Positions 11,155 through 24,174 of a stretch of DNA of 64,000 bases are shown here, piece by piece. The translations under genes were made by a program, and so were the position numbers. Source of the stretch: Antilocapra americana (taxonomy: Eukaryota; Chordata; Mammalia; Artiodactyla; Antilocapridae); NCBI GenBank assembly GCA_007570785.1, contig ML660201.1:37465656-37529655 (forward strand), in the 5' to 3' direction. The notes under the pieces were generated by a model that saw nothing but the letters and a program-made list of their open reading frames with translations, was not told the DNA's origin and did not search any database. The first letter of the stretch is position 1. The number at the start of each line of letters is the position of its first letter.

Positions 11155-11629
11155 TAGATCTGATACCTACTTCATGTAGATAGTCTTTCACAATAAACTC
11201 AGTCCCTCCTAGGATGTAGTGTTACCATCAGGCTTTTCAAAGGTATCCAAAAGCCAACCTCACTGTTATCATTACCCACAGGCCAATGCAAAATACAGAG
11301 TCTTGGATCTCATCCCAGAACTTTTGAAACAGAAACTACATTTCAATCTTTATTTTCACACAAAAGTTAAAGGAGGATTTTTCTATTTAGAAGAACAAAG
11401 TTCTCATGGAGATTATTTTTTTAAGGTTTTTAACCATGATATTCAGTAAGAAATAGATTTAATATCATTACCCAGTAAAGGGGAACATATGTATTTATAA
11501 ATACATGTAATGAAAACAAAAGTTGTACCAAATAGTATTTACCCTTGCTATACACTGAGCCGTCAGATATTTGTTTCAATTTAAAACATGCCAGCCATGG
11601 CACCTTAAATTGATTTCATAATGGGTTAG
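11155..11629. other. unique sequence, no feature seen
   Basis: A 76-codon frame at 11219-11449 has no recognisable product and no splice context I can support. Confidence 0.35.
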
Positions 11630-11740
11630 TAAAGAACCGTTTTGTTACATGACCTTAGGCCAATCCTTTTTTCCTCCCCAGGCCTTGGTTTTTCTCACCT
11701 GTAAAAGCATGTATGTGGATCAATGGACTGAAATTGTCTC
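11630..11740 (+). mobile_element. MIR SINE fragment
   Basis: The central MIR segment is visible: acatgaccttaggccaatcc near 11647, then ccttggtttttctcacctgt near 11683. Both ends are lost. Confidence 0.5.
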
Positions 11741-11744
11741 TTAG

Positions 11745-12600
11745 TTAGCTTAAACAGCCTGTGATACATGTGAAAATCCATCTCTGGATAGACTTTTAGA
11801 AGGGCTTGATCATCGGTTATTGTATGTGTAGTTTTCATTGAGAAGGAGCACAGACAATGGCTCATGAACCACAGCTTTTACATAATAAAAGCTCACAGCT
11901 CAGAGTGGTAGACAGCACAAAGTGAACGATTATGTGCAGGTCCTAAACTTGTGTCATTGTCTAAACCAAAACGCACCTTTAAGCTTTTTAAAATGTGTAA
12001 ACATTGTCATTATGCAACAAAAACTTCGTGAACTAAATCCTCTTCTTGTCTAACACACAAGCAGAATGTTAAGCGGTCTTCTGTTTAGAAAAAATGCTAA
12101 CACTACAGTGCAGAAAGCTGACAACACCTTGACCAGTGATCAGAATTGACATCGCCAGTGAAAGGCAGGCAGTCTTCGTGTCCCTCCAGATGTGTGGCCC
12201 TGACCAGTGTGCGACTTGGCCCAGGAATACGTAACAGAAACACGGTCTCCAGGACATAGCAGAGAAGCTCCTATAAGGAACAGTTCTATTTTAAAAAAAA
12301 AATGTATGTGGAAGATAGAAGTAGGGACATCTTGTGAAACAGAAGAAGGCAAAGAGAGACAAAGAAATGTTTGAGATCAAAGGGGATTACAGAGATGACC
12401 CCTAAATGAGATTGCATGCTGAGTCTTACACCAGACTGAGAGAATGTCATAAGGGACATTGCTGGTCTGTGGACAAAACTGGGAAGAAGTTGGTGGATTA
12501 GAGAAAACATGGTACCAATGTTACATTTACTGAAGTTGCTTGCTGTGCTGTGGTGGTAAGAGAGACTGTCCTTATTTGTAAATGCATACTGATTGGAACT
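11745..12600. other. unique sequence
   Basis: Minus-strand frames at 12069-12257 and 12286-12609 overlap each other and an A10 run near 12292; I see no coding signature. Confidence 0.35.
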
Positions 12601-12604
12601 TATT

Positions 12605-12778
12605 TTCAAAATAAGAGCAGGAAATAAATAGTGTGTATATAGGGAGAAAGTGCAAATGATAAGTAGATAGGAAAAATGTTAACAATAGATGGATCTGGTA
12701 TGTAGATAGATGTTCCTTATGCTATCCTAGTTCTTGAAATTGGGAGATATATTGAAATTCCAAAGTAAAAGTTTTGAA
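12605..12778 (+). mobile_element. L1M 3' terminal fragment
   Basis: The segment follows the L1M 3' UTR end: aaaaatgttaacaatagatg near 12673, then tatgctatcctagttcttga near 12718 and a degraded end attccaaagtaaaagttttg. Confidence 0.6.
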
Positions 12779-12784
12779 AGCACC

Positions 12785-14685
12785 CCATTTTTCCTTCCTC
12801 TCCTCTGATTGTGCCCCTTTGTTTCTAGGATTCCTGGAGTGCTTTTGCCTTAGGGGTTGTTCCTGGGTAAGGCCAGCTTGGGCCAAGCTGGAGCCTCCAT
12901 TATTCTCTAGTTTCCTGGGGCTCTCTATCTCTGCCTTTGTCCCTCAGGCCTTTTGGTCTGCCCCTTTTCTATCATTCCTACCCTTGCTCCAGATATATTA
13001 GTGATTAGCTGGTTCAGTTAGGCTTTCTCACTTGGTCTTTGGTTGACTTTAATCTCTACCCAGTTCTTGTCCTCTTGGCCCTGTTAGCTAAATCCTCCCA
13101 CCTTTCAGCACCAGTCTCTTTGAGACTGCTTTGAGACTTTGAAAGAAACCCAGGATCCTCTTTTGAAAATCACTGTAGAACAGGGACTCAGTTACCAGCA
13201 GATGTTTGCATATACCAGGGAGTCCAGAGGCTTCTGATGATGGTAGGTCTTAGTCTCTATGGAAGCCAGAAATCCACAGATACCTTTAAAAACATTTTGA
13301 AAAAGCAGTGATCTTCCTTTCATATGGCAGAGGACTGCTGGAGGAATAAACAGAGGTGGTTCTTGCTTGTCTGCTCTGCCAAGTGCCCACATGGCCAGAC
13401 AGATTTCAAAGCAGTGGCGCTCTGTAATTCTTAATTATCCTCTGAAGCCATGTCCTTGTCTTTAGGAAGGTACAGTCTTATTGATGAGGCGAGATGGCTG
13501 AATGTGAAACCGACTGACAGCTTGTGTGATTAAGTACATTCAGAAAAATTACAGCAAGCAACACATGGCAGGAATCTGAGAAACCAGGAGACCATTATGA
13601 CTGCAGGGATGAAACTAATGGAAGAAGTTGGAGAGCAGCTAGGATGTGTCTCCCACGATGTCTCAAAAGAGCCCCTAATGGCTCAATCATGAAAGACAAA
13701 ACAAGCAGGAAAGAGACCAGCGCTGGGGCACAGGATGTTGGAGGGTTGGCTAAAAATCAGAGCTCAGGGTCTGAGGGGTGAGAGAGGAGGGCTCAACCCT
13801 TGGGTCTCAGCCTGCATCTTCACAAAAGGCCTAGTTACTTATCATATTATTTCCCAAAGAGGAGAGTTACAGAAGTGTTTTAGTTGGAAATGCAAAAAAC
13901 CCTCTGTTACACTTGCTGACCACTCACCTGCCACACATTTTGAATTTAACTAAAGGGAAAAAAAAAAAAAAAAAGTTCTGTTGTTACTTTAGGAATAGTT
14001 TAAGTACTTTGATTTTATTTTTTCATGTTCAAAGTGTTTTTTTCTTCCCAATGCCAACCATACCTTTTGGGTCACTGGTTGGAGATTTCTTCCTTTTTGC
14101 TTTTCTAAGTGGACTAGGCACCTCAAAAGCAGAGGTCTCTCATCCTTGCAGAAGCAGTGTCCATCCCCACCCATGCCTGCAATAACATCCTGTCACTGTG
14201 AGTCTCCTGCATCATGGAGTTCATCCTCTCCCTACTACCTCACCACCCCCACAATTAACAGGTCCAACCCTTCTACTGCAAGCAAAGTTGGTGCTCAGTT
14301 TATTGGTAATTAATGACTAGTACTTCCTTGATAGAACATAATGGAGCTACAGAGCAATCACTTAGAAGGGGAAACAACTGTCAATTATCACTCTAATGAA
14401 TCCTACTTAACAGAGGTGACAGGCAGCCTGGCTGATGCACAACCTTCTGTGCATCGAAAATATATCCCTTAAAATTGCCATTTTTGTTCTGTGTGTGGTT
14501 TGCAAGATAATGGCTCTCAAGGCCAGATTTTAAAGTAGCTTCAGCTCTGGGTAACAGTGTGATTTTGGAGGTATTCTCAGAACTAGTTATTAACTCTTCG
14601 GTGTTAACCCCTGTTAATATTTAAATAATGAGTAAACAGAAGCAATTCTTAACATTAAAATTTTTACATAGCATGATAGTGGTGA
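12785..14685. other. unique stretch with A17 run
   Basis: About 1.9 kb without a recognised family. An A17 run lies at 13958-13974. The part 12780-13110 is pyrimidine-rich on the plus strand. Small open frames here show no known domain. Confidence 0.35.
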
Positions 14686-14689
14686 TAAC

Positions 14690-14812
14690 ATTTATTGAGA
14701 TGATCATAGCAATAATGTAATGAATGGCATTTTTTGAATTATATGTGACAGCCCCTACACTGAAAATTTCATATGTATTGTCTCATTTAATTCTCAAAAT
14801 AATATAGTGTTA
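14690..14812 (-). mobile_element. MIR SINE fragment
   Basis: The antisense MIR 3' half begins aacatttattgagatgatca and reaches tgtattgtctcatttaattc near 14775. Confidence 0.55.
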
Positions 14813-15204
14813 AAAATCAGTTTGCAGAAGGGCGGATTCATGGCTGTTGTACAATTATAAACACAATTCAAGATCTTATTCAGCTCATTATTTGAGGGTG
14901 AAGGACCTAGTAAGACATTAAAATCAGCTCAAATTTAAAATTTTTTCATATAAATAATGTGTATTTGTGTCTCTGTGTGTGTGCACGTATGTGTGCGTAT
15001 ACAATTTGATTGATTCTTGGGCCAGATACAAAACAGCATAATGTCTAGCTGATCCATAACAGCTCACACAATTTACTCTCTCAGGTCAGTTGTAAAATAG
15101 TCCTGTAAACAGTAAGTGATGCCCAGCCTTGGGGACACTTTTCTGAAGGAATCCAGTTAATCTCATTTGCCTATTTCAAAGTTTGGAATTTTTTTTCTGA
15201 TACC

Positions 15205-15345
15205 TGTAGGTTAGGTAGTGGTATAATCCGCAAATGATAGATGAGGGTACTGAGGCTCTGTGATGTTACGTAACTTACCCAAAGGTGTGTAAGAGATGGA
15301 GCGGGGACTGACCTGAGTCTGACTCCTTCCACAGCTGGCACTGTG
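15205..15345 (-). mobile_element. MIR SINE
   Basis: A clear antisense MIR core: ggttaggtagtggtataatc, gatgagggtactgaggctct near 15240, acgtaacttacccaaaggtg near 15269 and gacctgagtctgactccttc near 15310. Confidence 0.85.
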
Positions 15346-15464
15346 GTGATGGACAGCATGAGGTCACTCAACAAATGGGTTGGAGTTGAACTCCCAGGCA
15401 CCTTGGGCCAGGTAGCTACTGTGCCTTTATTTTTACACCTGTGACGTAGTGTTGCTAATAGTTT

Positions 15465-15592
15465 TTAACTCACAGTGGTGGTGTAAGGATGCAGTGAGGT
15501 GACATGTTAAAGGCCTATGCATCGTGTACACGGCAGAGCACTCCATCTGTAAATGCTGGCAGCTGCTGTTATCATCAGTCATGATTTGCATG
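15465..15592 (+). mobile_element. MIR SINE fragment
   Basis: The sense 3' half of MIR: gtaaggatgcagtgaggtga, gcatcgtgtacacggcagag near 15519 and tgctggcagctgctgttatc near 15556. It is opposite in orientation to the MIR 120 bases upstream. Confidence 0.65.
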
Positions 15593-15594
15593 AT

Positions 15595-17295
15595 CATGCA
15601 CCACCAGCATGTCCTGAACACAGCAGTGCCCTTGCCTTGTCTACCGTGATCAGCCGTGGCTGCCTTAAGAGTCTGGGCACATTCAGAATATGACCTCCAG
15701 GAATCCCTATCACAGAAAATCAACTATTACAATTTTTGTCTGGGGTCATGACAAGCTTTAGGTGACCCCAGGAATAGAAAGGCTGTGCAACACTTGGTCA
15801 AGTATCTCTTCCCTCTGGGAACAAAACAACAACAGCGCCGTGTAGCTTGTGAAAAGCTTTGCCCTTGGTATTACCTGTAAAGGTTTAAGGATACATGAAT
15901 CCATGGTAACTGTAGCGGGAATCATTTTAAAAACCTACTCAAAGCAGAGATCAGTGTCATGCAACACCTATGAGGGCCAGTTTTTCACAGTGGCGAAAAT
16001 CCAAGCATGGCGTTCAGTCTTTCTTCATAGAGTTCATATTGCCTTCTATCAGTGACGATGGAGTTGAAATGTTCAGGTCTTTTATCGGATATCATCTCAC
16101 TGCTTTGCTCTGAGCGCATGAAATGTTGGAACCATCAATATCAATCTTGTCTTTTGGAATCAGTGAGTGTCAAAGGGACAGAAGTCAAAGGTCAAATGGC
16201 AAAATGATGTGGGAATTTGCCATTTTTTTAGAAATGAGGTTTTTCTGTAGATGTTAGGGAAGTTATAATTTGAGGAGATAATTTGCTGGAGACACATTTC
16301 TATACTGGTTCCTTATCTCCTTATACTGAGAGCCTTGTTGCAGTCAGCATATGTACATTTAGTTATTCCAATGTATCAAAAATTTCTCTTTATGCTCTCA
16401 TCTTTGTTGTGTGGGATAGAAGGAAATATCCATGTCAAAAGGAGGATGTGCTATCTTGATCTGAAATTCTTTAAGAACACATAAAAATGAGTAGCTTTGT
16501 CTTCATAATATTCATGTGTTATATTTTTGTTGTTGCTGTCGTTCAGTGGCTAAGTTGTGTCTGATTCCTTTTGCCTCACCACAAGAGAAATGCAGCATAT
16601 AGGTCTCATTATTGTGATCCTAAGATAAAGGCAAATACTCATGATTAATTCTTTATGATCTGCCTGTTATTATTGATAATGCAAACAATATGTCTGTGCT
16701 GTTTGAGAGCTGACAAGCATCAAGTATATTTTTAAACATGCCAAGTGTATTTGGTACTCCTCCTACATATTTCCTTAAATTTGTAAAATCATGAAACGTT
16801 TGTTTTTTTGTTGAATATTTAGAATTATTGCCTTATGAACTCTCACCATATTGTGAACAATTCAAAGAAACTCAATTTAATTTTGCACATATATTGTTGT
16901 GAGGAATGGTTGTGAAGAACTACTCTTAAATGGTTGAACAGTTGTTCCTGATGGAGATAAAATAGACTGAAGGAGACATCGAAGAGACTTGTAAATGATA
17001 TCTTAGTAACTCATGTCAGGATTGCTACAATCTGTTTTTACAGTTTCCATCTTGCATGGAAAGGCTATGGAAAGGGTTAAGTATTTTAGCTCAAATTTCT
17101 ATTCCACATGGCCTTGGCACCCTCAAATATATTTTTCATTTTCCTCTTAGTTTTCTCAACCAAAATGAGACAGAGGTCACTAGTGAAATATTGCAGGATG
17201 TATTGACTTAGCGAGAGATGTTTCCTAATTTTAACTTCTTTAGAAGTTCAGTTGGTATACATATCCCTCGGGGTAGTTTCTAGGCACTGTGCACT
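15595..17295. other. unique stretch containing one SINE scrap
   Basis: Apart from the Bov-A piece at 16527-16572, no family or exon is recognised. Confidence 0.35.
16527..16572 (-). mobile_element. Bov-tA/Bov-A fragment, 5' truncated
   Basis: Only the 3' tail and about 35 bases of the antisense Bov-A body remain (ttgttgttgctgtcgttcag and tgtgtctgattccttt). Confidence 0.65.
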
Positions 17296-17296
17296 C

Positions 17297-17514
17297 TGGG
17301 TGTGCTAAGTTGCTTCAGTCGTGTCTGACTCCTTGTGGCCCCCTGGACTGTAGCCCGCCAGGCCCCTCTGTTCATGGGATTCTCCAGGCAGGAATACTGG
17401 ATTGGGTTGCCATGCCCTCTTCCAAAGGATCTTATCTTCCCAACCCAGGGATCAAACCCACATCTCCTGTGTCTCCTGCATTGAAGGTGAATTCTTTACC
17501 ACTGAGCCACTGGA
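17297..17514 (-). mobile_element. Bov-tA SINE
   Basis: The antisense copy starts gtgtgctaagttgcttcagt, contains caacccagggatcaaaccca and ends at the head ttaccactgagccactggag. It has a small internal duplication (tctcctgtgtctcctgca) relative to the usual form. Confidence 0.93.
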
Positions 17515-17519
17515 GTACT

Positions 17520-19035
17520 CTAGTTCTAATCAGAAGGCACACGAAGTCCAGAAGAGAATGGGGGTTAGTGAAATTCTCCTCAGCTTTGTGTCCATTCTAT
17601 TTCCTAACAGTGATACACCCTAAACGTTTCATGTTAAAAAGTACTCACAAAGACATACTCCATTACTAAATGTGGGTTCCTTTAAAAATTAGTGGACCAA
17701 TAAAAGAATGTAGTAGAATTACATTTTAATTGTACAGTCGTTAACTGACTGTATTTGCTTTTTCCAAAATACAAATTTTTAAATTAGCCTTTGTGACCTT
17801 TAAAAACATTCTGAATTAAGATAGAACATAAGTAATGCAGTCCCATTAACTTTAATAAAGTCCAATAAAAAGTCTAAATTAAAAAAAAACTGTCTTCATA
17901 AAACAGTGTTATTGCTAAAGCATTAATAGAGCATCACAATTTAAAATTACTAAAAATTACTAAGTATCCATTTAGGATGAGATTTATTTTATGATTGCAA
18001 ACACCTCCAAAACAAATTGGTAGTCAATTGCAATGCATTTTGAGATGTAAAAGCACCATTAATTACTGTTAATGGTACTTCTCTAATGTATGTAAATACA
18101 TCATCGGCACCGAAGCTCTTGGCAGTTATTTCTTACTTCTTTCTAGACAGCTTAAAGATCTTCATTTATTAATATTCACAACAAGCAGAAAGATAAACAC
18201 ATTGTTTTGAAGCTCTTGATGAATGGCGATGGGAGGCATACCGTGCTCGGGCGGAGAGTAGATATTAACTTGTTGGCAATAACTCACCGCCCTGCATGAA
18301 ACAGACCTCAGAAGGGAGACCAAGAGTTTAAAACGATGTTATTAAGAGTCTCTGGAAGCACTTTATTCGGAGGAACCTCAGATTTGGATATTTTATTAGT
18401 CTCGCTCTATACCTATTTCATTATTTGTCCCCAGAATGTTAAACTCCACACAGGCTCCTGCCAGGGTAAGCATTATTTTTGATGCACTTTACTGAATATG
18501 ATTGACAAGGACTTGTTCAGGAATACATTGGGAGAGCAGTGTTTCCTATTTATTATGTCCTTTCATCTCTGCCTGAGCTAGAATATTCATGCTGTAAAAG
18601 TAATAAAAAGAAAAAAAAATTCTATGTTTCTTTGTGAAACACCTCACCCCAAACTCAAACAGAGTGAATGCCTTAGAGACTCACAGATACGACTTTCACC
18701 AATTTAGACATGAAAGGTGGCAACTGGCAGAATCACATATCAACATCTGGATCCTTCTCAAGTGCTGCAGGCTGAGGCGGAGGAAAGGAAAAGCATATTT
18801 AAAAATGAAATGTTTGGGGCATTTTATCACAGACTAGATTGAAAGATTTTATTTTTCCTCATACCTTCTTTAACTTTCTTTGATAGAGACATGTATCATC
18901 TGCTTAGCTGCTTAATAAAGTTACAAATACTTAGTATTGATGAAGATTTCAAATCTTGCTTCTAATTCTCAATTGCCAGATTTAGCAAATAAGAATACAG
19001 GAGGCCAGGTAAATTTGAATTTCAGATAAATTGAT
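17520..19035. other. repeat-free stretch, possible conserved non-coding DNA
   Basis: About 1.5 kb without transposon sequence that I recognise. The part 18060-18560 keeps several CpG dinucleotides in an AT-rich setting and has no simple repeats. A short poly(T) run ends the interval at 19040-19053. Confidence 0.35.
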
Positions 19036-19309
19036 CATCTTTTTTTTTTTTTAGGTTTTAGAGTATTTTAATATCTGTTTTTTCAGTGAAGATGGTTTTT
19101 AATTATTAGGATTAACAGTTGTAAAAGAGTAGAGCAAAGGAAAGATGGAAAGTGCAGAATTGGTTCTTGTTAAATTTCAGTTAAATTTGTTTAGTATAAA
19201 TATATCCCACATGATACATGGCATATATTTACTTTAAAGTCTTAATAATTCAGTTGCTCATTCTATGTTTCATCTGATCAGTGTTTTTTGTAAGCATGTA
19301 AACTCACAC

Positions 19310-19432
19310 ACTAGTTTTTTTTTTATCTGTCAAATGACAGTAAAAATTGCCAAGACCATTGAGGATATTGAACACATTGATACCGGTAAAGCTCATGGAA
19401 CAATTTCTAGCATCTAGTAAGTGGAAGCATAA
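19310..19432 (+). mobile_element. MIR SINE fragment
   Basis: The sense 3' part of MIR is seen as ttatctgtcaaatgacagta, then gataccggtaaagctcatgg near 19380 and gcatctagtaagtggaagca near 19410. Confidence 0.55.
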
Positions 19433-20017
19433 GCTTTTGTTCTCAAATGATCATTTGTTCCAATGTTAGACATCTTTCCTATTGGAAGCCTGCTGTTACA
19501 GATATGTAAAACTGTGGAAGGAATCTCCCTGATGTCCTTGACAACAAGTATTGTTCATTTACCAAGTACAAGTGACCCTGTGACTGAAACACATACAACT
19601 TCAAAATGTTAGCTTGCTTACAGGCATTGAAAAGAGCCACAGTGATGGCAACTTTGCCCTTGGCTTTTTATAGAAGCACACGGTATTTATTACCATGAGA
19701 TATTAAGTCTGCTTTGGAACATATGTATCCTTAAGAAAAGAGCAGAGAAAGGATAAAGGAGCAAAGTATGGCCCGAAGTGCTAGTCATTGAAGACCGGCA
19801 ATGTGAACACAAGAATTCTTATTACACTAGATGGAAATTCACAGTGGGGTTGGTAGATGTTCTAAATGAAAGATCAACCAGTGTTCCTGAATATTCATTT
19901 GTGACCCCTAAGAAATGCCAAACCATGAACACCCCTGCTCCTGCTCTAGGAGTCAGTGTAGAGGTTAGAACAGGCTGAGCTGTAATGCAGTCACAAGATC
20001 TCTGTGTCTCAACCAAC

Positions 20018-20305
20018 CATCATTTATTTCTCATCCTTGCAAGTTCCATCGTGGTTCCAGGGGTCTCTCCAGGGCTGCTCTTCTCCATGGAGCACCTCAT
20101 CAGTTTAGTCCACTGCAGTCTGTGGAATCTTTGAGACTTAAAGGTCTACCACAGTTGTAGAGGAGAGGCATGGACAGGTGCACGTGGACAGTTAAGTGGA
20201 ATGTGTTCACACTGATCACAACCTGTGGCCCCAAACTGGTCATGTGACCCTGTCCACCTACAAAGGCGGTTCTGAAACATACATAGCCTTCCATGTGTCA
20301 AGCAA
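20018..20305 (-). mobile_element. old MLT1-like LTR fragment
   Basis: Antisense: the ccatcatttatttctcatcc start, then gagaggcatggacaggtgca near 20162 and ctggtcatgtgaccctgtcc near 20237 follow the order of an old MaLR-type LTR. Identity is low. Confidence 0.42.
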
Positions 20306-20309
20306 TGCA

Positions 20310-22055
20310 CTTTCTGAGAGAGGACCCAGAGCAGTTAGCACTAGTGTGCCACATTGACAGAACGTAGCTGAGGGAATGGATTTTGCTATTTCCTTCCACA
20401 AAGCCCAGAGGCAACTTTAACACCCCTCTTCACTGTGTAGCAGGCAGTAGTTGGCAGTCAAAGCTGGCAAGAGAGCTGAAACCTGTTAGCCATTGCTGCC
20501 CTGCTCCCAGAAGCCAAAGAAAACATGTGTTGCAGTAGGAATTTGACGTTGTGCACAGTGATCAGAGTTTTAGAAATAAGTAAAATAGATTATTTGGATA
20601 GTCTTTATCACAGGCTTATTGATTTGAATTTACCATCACTCCAGGCTCTGTGTGATTCAGGAAAAGGTAGTTTCCAGGTATCCCAATTATCAATCTTGAT
20701 GATAATATTTTAAAAAAATGTATCTCCAATTGGCCTGAAATTTAAGTCTTCCTAGCTTTATACCCATGCAACCCAAGTATTAGGAGTTTTTCATAACTAT
20801 AAGGAAAAGGGGAGAAACTTATTAACAAAGCTTGCAGTTAAGGTTGAAAATTGTTTTTGTTTTATTCCAGTGTAAAATTGATGGTATTAAAGTTTTTCCA
20901 GCTCTAGGCAGTCTTGCCTGTGTTATCTTAAAGTGTTGCTTGATGAGAAATTCTGATCGCGTTTGAGCCTGGCCGTTTCAGTTCCATCTTCAGTTATTAC
21001 TTGGAATTTTTCTGGTGACTGACACTTTCTCCCAATTAACTGTGATGAAGGGACAGAGCCTGAGAATGTTCTCAGGTCAGGAATATGAGTTATATGTCAG
21101 TTAGGTCTGATTCCTGGAAGACTGGAAAATAGTCAAGACACCTTTGAATTGGGGAATTACATTTCAAGTTTTTTTTTTCCATACAGTTTGGTTGTTCATA
21201 CCAGTCTTAAATCAACAAGATTTGTTGCCAGTGTTTTCTTTGAATAGCTATTCAGTTCAAGGCAGAGTGCTAGACACTGTGATGAACATTAAGTTATAGT
21301 ATAATAGAGGCATTTTCTATAAATAGAAACTGAGACATTAGGGAATGAGAAAGATATGGTAAAATACATAATCAACTGGTTAACTATGTTTTATGTGATT
21401 AAAAATCAGAGGAGCTAAGGCTAGAGCAATTGCTTAGGGTGGAGGGGGAAAAAAATGTGGGGGCCTCTTATAGGAAAAAGAAAATCGCCAAACATTTCAT
21501 TGATTAGGTATGCCAGGAGGGAGAGGGGATGTAGGGGACCCCACACTGAAGCCTTAGACACTTAGTCAGAACCTGATTTTTTGCCTGTTTCAATGAAAAC
21601 CAGCTTTCTTTCAACTCTTAGTGATTAAAAAAAAAAGGAACAAAGAAAAATACAGAAACAACATCATTTAATTCCCACAGTATACTGATTTAAAGTGGCC
21701 TTCAGTTCATTTCTAATTGGAGCCTCCTGATATTTCTTTCAAAAAGCAGTTTAAAATAGATGCAAAAAATATTAGTCTGACATTGAATCATAACCACTTT
21801 AAATACATGTAGTCAGTGTGTTTATCTCCTGAGAGTAAACTGCTTTTTTTTTCTTTTCTAATATTTCTCCTAATTTTTAACCGATAAGACTTGTATTTAG
21901 CATTTAATGCTTTTAAAACCACAGAGGTAATATACAAGCTCATTTTCATTGTTTAAAATTCAGGTGCTACAGAAAAATAGAGTAATCTGCACCCCACCCA
22001 CTCCCCCTCTTGCCCTCAGTCTTTCTTCTCTATGAAGAGGCTCAACAGTTAGGTG
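20310..22055. other. unique AT-rich stretch
   Basis: I see only short A/T runs (for example near 21170 and 21628). No exon or transposon is supported. Confidence 0.35.
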
Positions 22056-22057
22056 TG

Positions 22058-22641
22058 CCAATGTTCACTGCACCACTGTCGACAACAGCCAAGACATGGA
22101 AGCAACCTAAATATCCATCAACAGAGAAATGGAGGAAGATGTCGTACGTATATACAATAGAGTATAAGTCAGCCATTAAAAGGAACATTAGGGCCATTTC
22201 TAGAGATGTGGATGGACCTAGATAGAGTCTGTCACATGGATTGAAGTGAGTTATAAAGAGGAGAACAAATATCATCTAGTAATGCATATATGTGGAATCT
22301 ACAGAAATGATACAGATGAACCTACTTGCAGGGCACAAATAGAGAGGCAGACATTGAGAATAGACACGTGGACATGGCAGGGTGGGGATGAATTAGGAAA
22401 TTAGGATTGACATATACCACCATGTGGAAAATAGCTAGCTAGTGGGCATCTGCTGTATAGCACAGGGAGCTCAGCTTGGTGCTGTCTGAAGGGTAGGATG
22501 GGGGGCGGATGGGAGGGAGGACCATGATGGAGGGGGGGATATCTGTATACATATAGCTGGCTCTCTTGCTGTAAAGCAGAGACTAGTGCAACTTTTTAAA
22601 GCAATTACACTCCAATAAAGAAAGATAAAAATTTAAAATAG
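22058..22641 (+). mobile_element. LINE-1 3' end (artiodactyl type)
   Basis: The last roughly 55 codons of ORF2 are readable at 22070-22225 (TAKTWKQPKYPSTEKW-type motif), followed by the L1 3' UTR. A G-rich tract lies at 22499-22539 and the element ends in caattacactccaataaaga plus a short A-rich tail. Codon changes such as the absent final ORF2 region show it is inactive. It is 5' truncated. Confidence 0.9.
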
Positions 22642-22670
22642 CTAGAAAAAGAAAGTTAGATATGGATTTT

Positions 22671-22686
22671 GTGTGTGTGTGTGTGT
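22671..22686. repeat. (GT)8 microsatellite
   Basis: Eight uninterrupted GT units lie 30 bases past the L1 tail. Confidence 0.95.
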
Positions 22687-22689
22687 TTT

Positions 22690-23540
22690 GCTCAAACCTA
22701 ATGACTAAATATCATCAGGAGCGTACTTGAATTCCAAGGTAGGTTTGGAACAAGAGTGAACACACATCAGAGCTGTGGGATGTCTCAAGGGGAAGAATTA
22801 GAGAAAGGGCAATAGAAGATTTAGGGGGCTAGAATTATTCATGTGATGTTCTTAGTAGGTATTTGCCAGAATATGGCAAGTAGGCTGTTTCTGGAACAGT
22901 TTTTGAGTTTATGAGAAAAATGCATGACTTTGAATGAACTAATGACGAGGCTTTTAAGCTTAGTCTGTAATTATGCTTTGGTTAGGTCCAGCTTCTTTGC
23001 TTAATGAGTCATAGTACAGACTTGCAATATACAGTTGATAGTTCCATTCTCAAGTGATACATAAGACTCTCCTGATGAAGTATACTTGCTCTACTATAAA
23101 TTTCCAATTCTTCTTCTTGTTCTTGTGAAGCAATGCTAATGCCATATGTCACAGAGTTACTTTTTAAAACACCAATGTTAGTTTTATCTTGTTGATCATA
23201 AAACTATCAGAGTTAGAATAATTTTTAGATTAGATTTCTATTTTAGAATAAATCACTGAAAGGAAAACCATGTCACTATTTTGAACGAATGAACAAATTC
23301 TTGAAAGTGGAGAGGCCTGCGTCAGATCCAGGAATCTAAGGAACCCTAGAGAATCTAGGATATTTTCAGATCTGATTTGTGTACTGGAAAGGTGGGCACT
23401 GTTTAGAAAAGAGCTTGAAATCAGGGAAACCAGTACCATGCCCTTAACATAGATGTTAAGGACAATGGGGGCTGGATTTAGGGCCAGTGGAGTGAAGTGG
23501 ACAGATTTGACTGCTGCCCAGAAGTACAACCTAGATGTGA
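22690..23540. other. unique sequence
   Basis: A 123-codon minus-strand frame at 23230-23601 overlaps the L1M at its 5' side and carries no known domain; I regard it as chance. Confidence 0.35.
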
Positions 23541-23544
23541 TTGG

Positions 23545-23935
23545 GCAGGTGAATGAGTAAATGAAATGTGGTATGTCTTCATTGTGGAGATTATTTAGCA
23601 CTCAGAAGAATGAACTGTTAAGCTACACAAAAACTTGCATGTATCACCTGAGAGTTCTGCTGAGTGAAAAAGGCCAGTTTCTAAAGGTTACATGTTGCAT
23701 GACTCCATATATTCACATACAATATTATTAAAATGATAGCAGTTGAGAAGTGAAGAACAGGTGAGTGGTTACAAGTGTTTAAGGATGGACAGGGAACTGC
23801 AGTGGAAGGGAAATGGCTCTGGTTACAAATGGCAATATAAGGGATCTTTGGGAATGGGAATGTTCTGTCTTGGGAGAAAACTATACAAAAGTGAATGATT
23901 TAACTGAGGCTGTAGGTTTATTTTTGTGATTGTCA
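23545..23935 (+). mobile_element. L1M 3' fragment
   Basis: The 3' UTR order of an old L1 is seen: gcactcagaagaatgaactg, ttctgctgagtgaaaaaggc near 23655, ggttacatgttgcatgactc near 23687 and ttctgtcttgggagaaaact near 23864. Confidence 0.75.
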
Positions 23936-24029
23936 TTTTAGACACAGCATGTGATTATAGTCATTGCTTCTGCACTCATGCCAATTGGATGTTTAGAAAT
24001 TTAAAGTGTGATGTAATGAAAGTAGGTCA

Positions 24030-24172
24030 TTATTCTGGCCCAACTTCTATTGCTAACTGATTTGTGACCTTGGTCATGTTCTTCATATTTACTGGAACTT
24101 AGGCTCCTCTTGAGGGTTTTGGAATAATTACTGTCAGAGGTCCCTTCCAGCTGTAGAATGTGATGGTTTCAT
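24030..24172 (+). mobile_element. MIR-like SINE fragment
   Basis: The core gatttgtgaccttggtcatg lies near 24059. A gaggtcccttccagctgtag block near 24137 is typical of the tail of old SINE/LINE repeats. The subfamily is unsure. Confidence 0.5.
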
Positions 24173-24174
24173 GT

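Noticed and set aside
15433..15723. 96-codon minus-strand frame
   Set aside because: It covers a MIR, and composition looks random.
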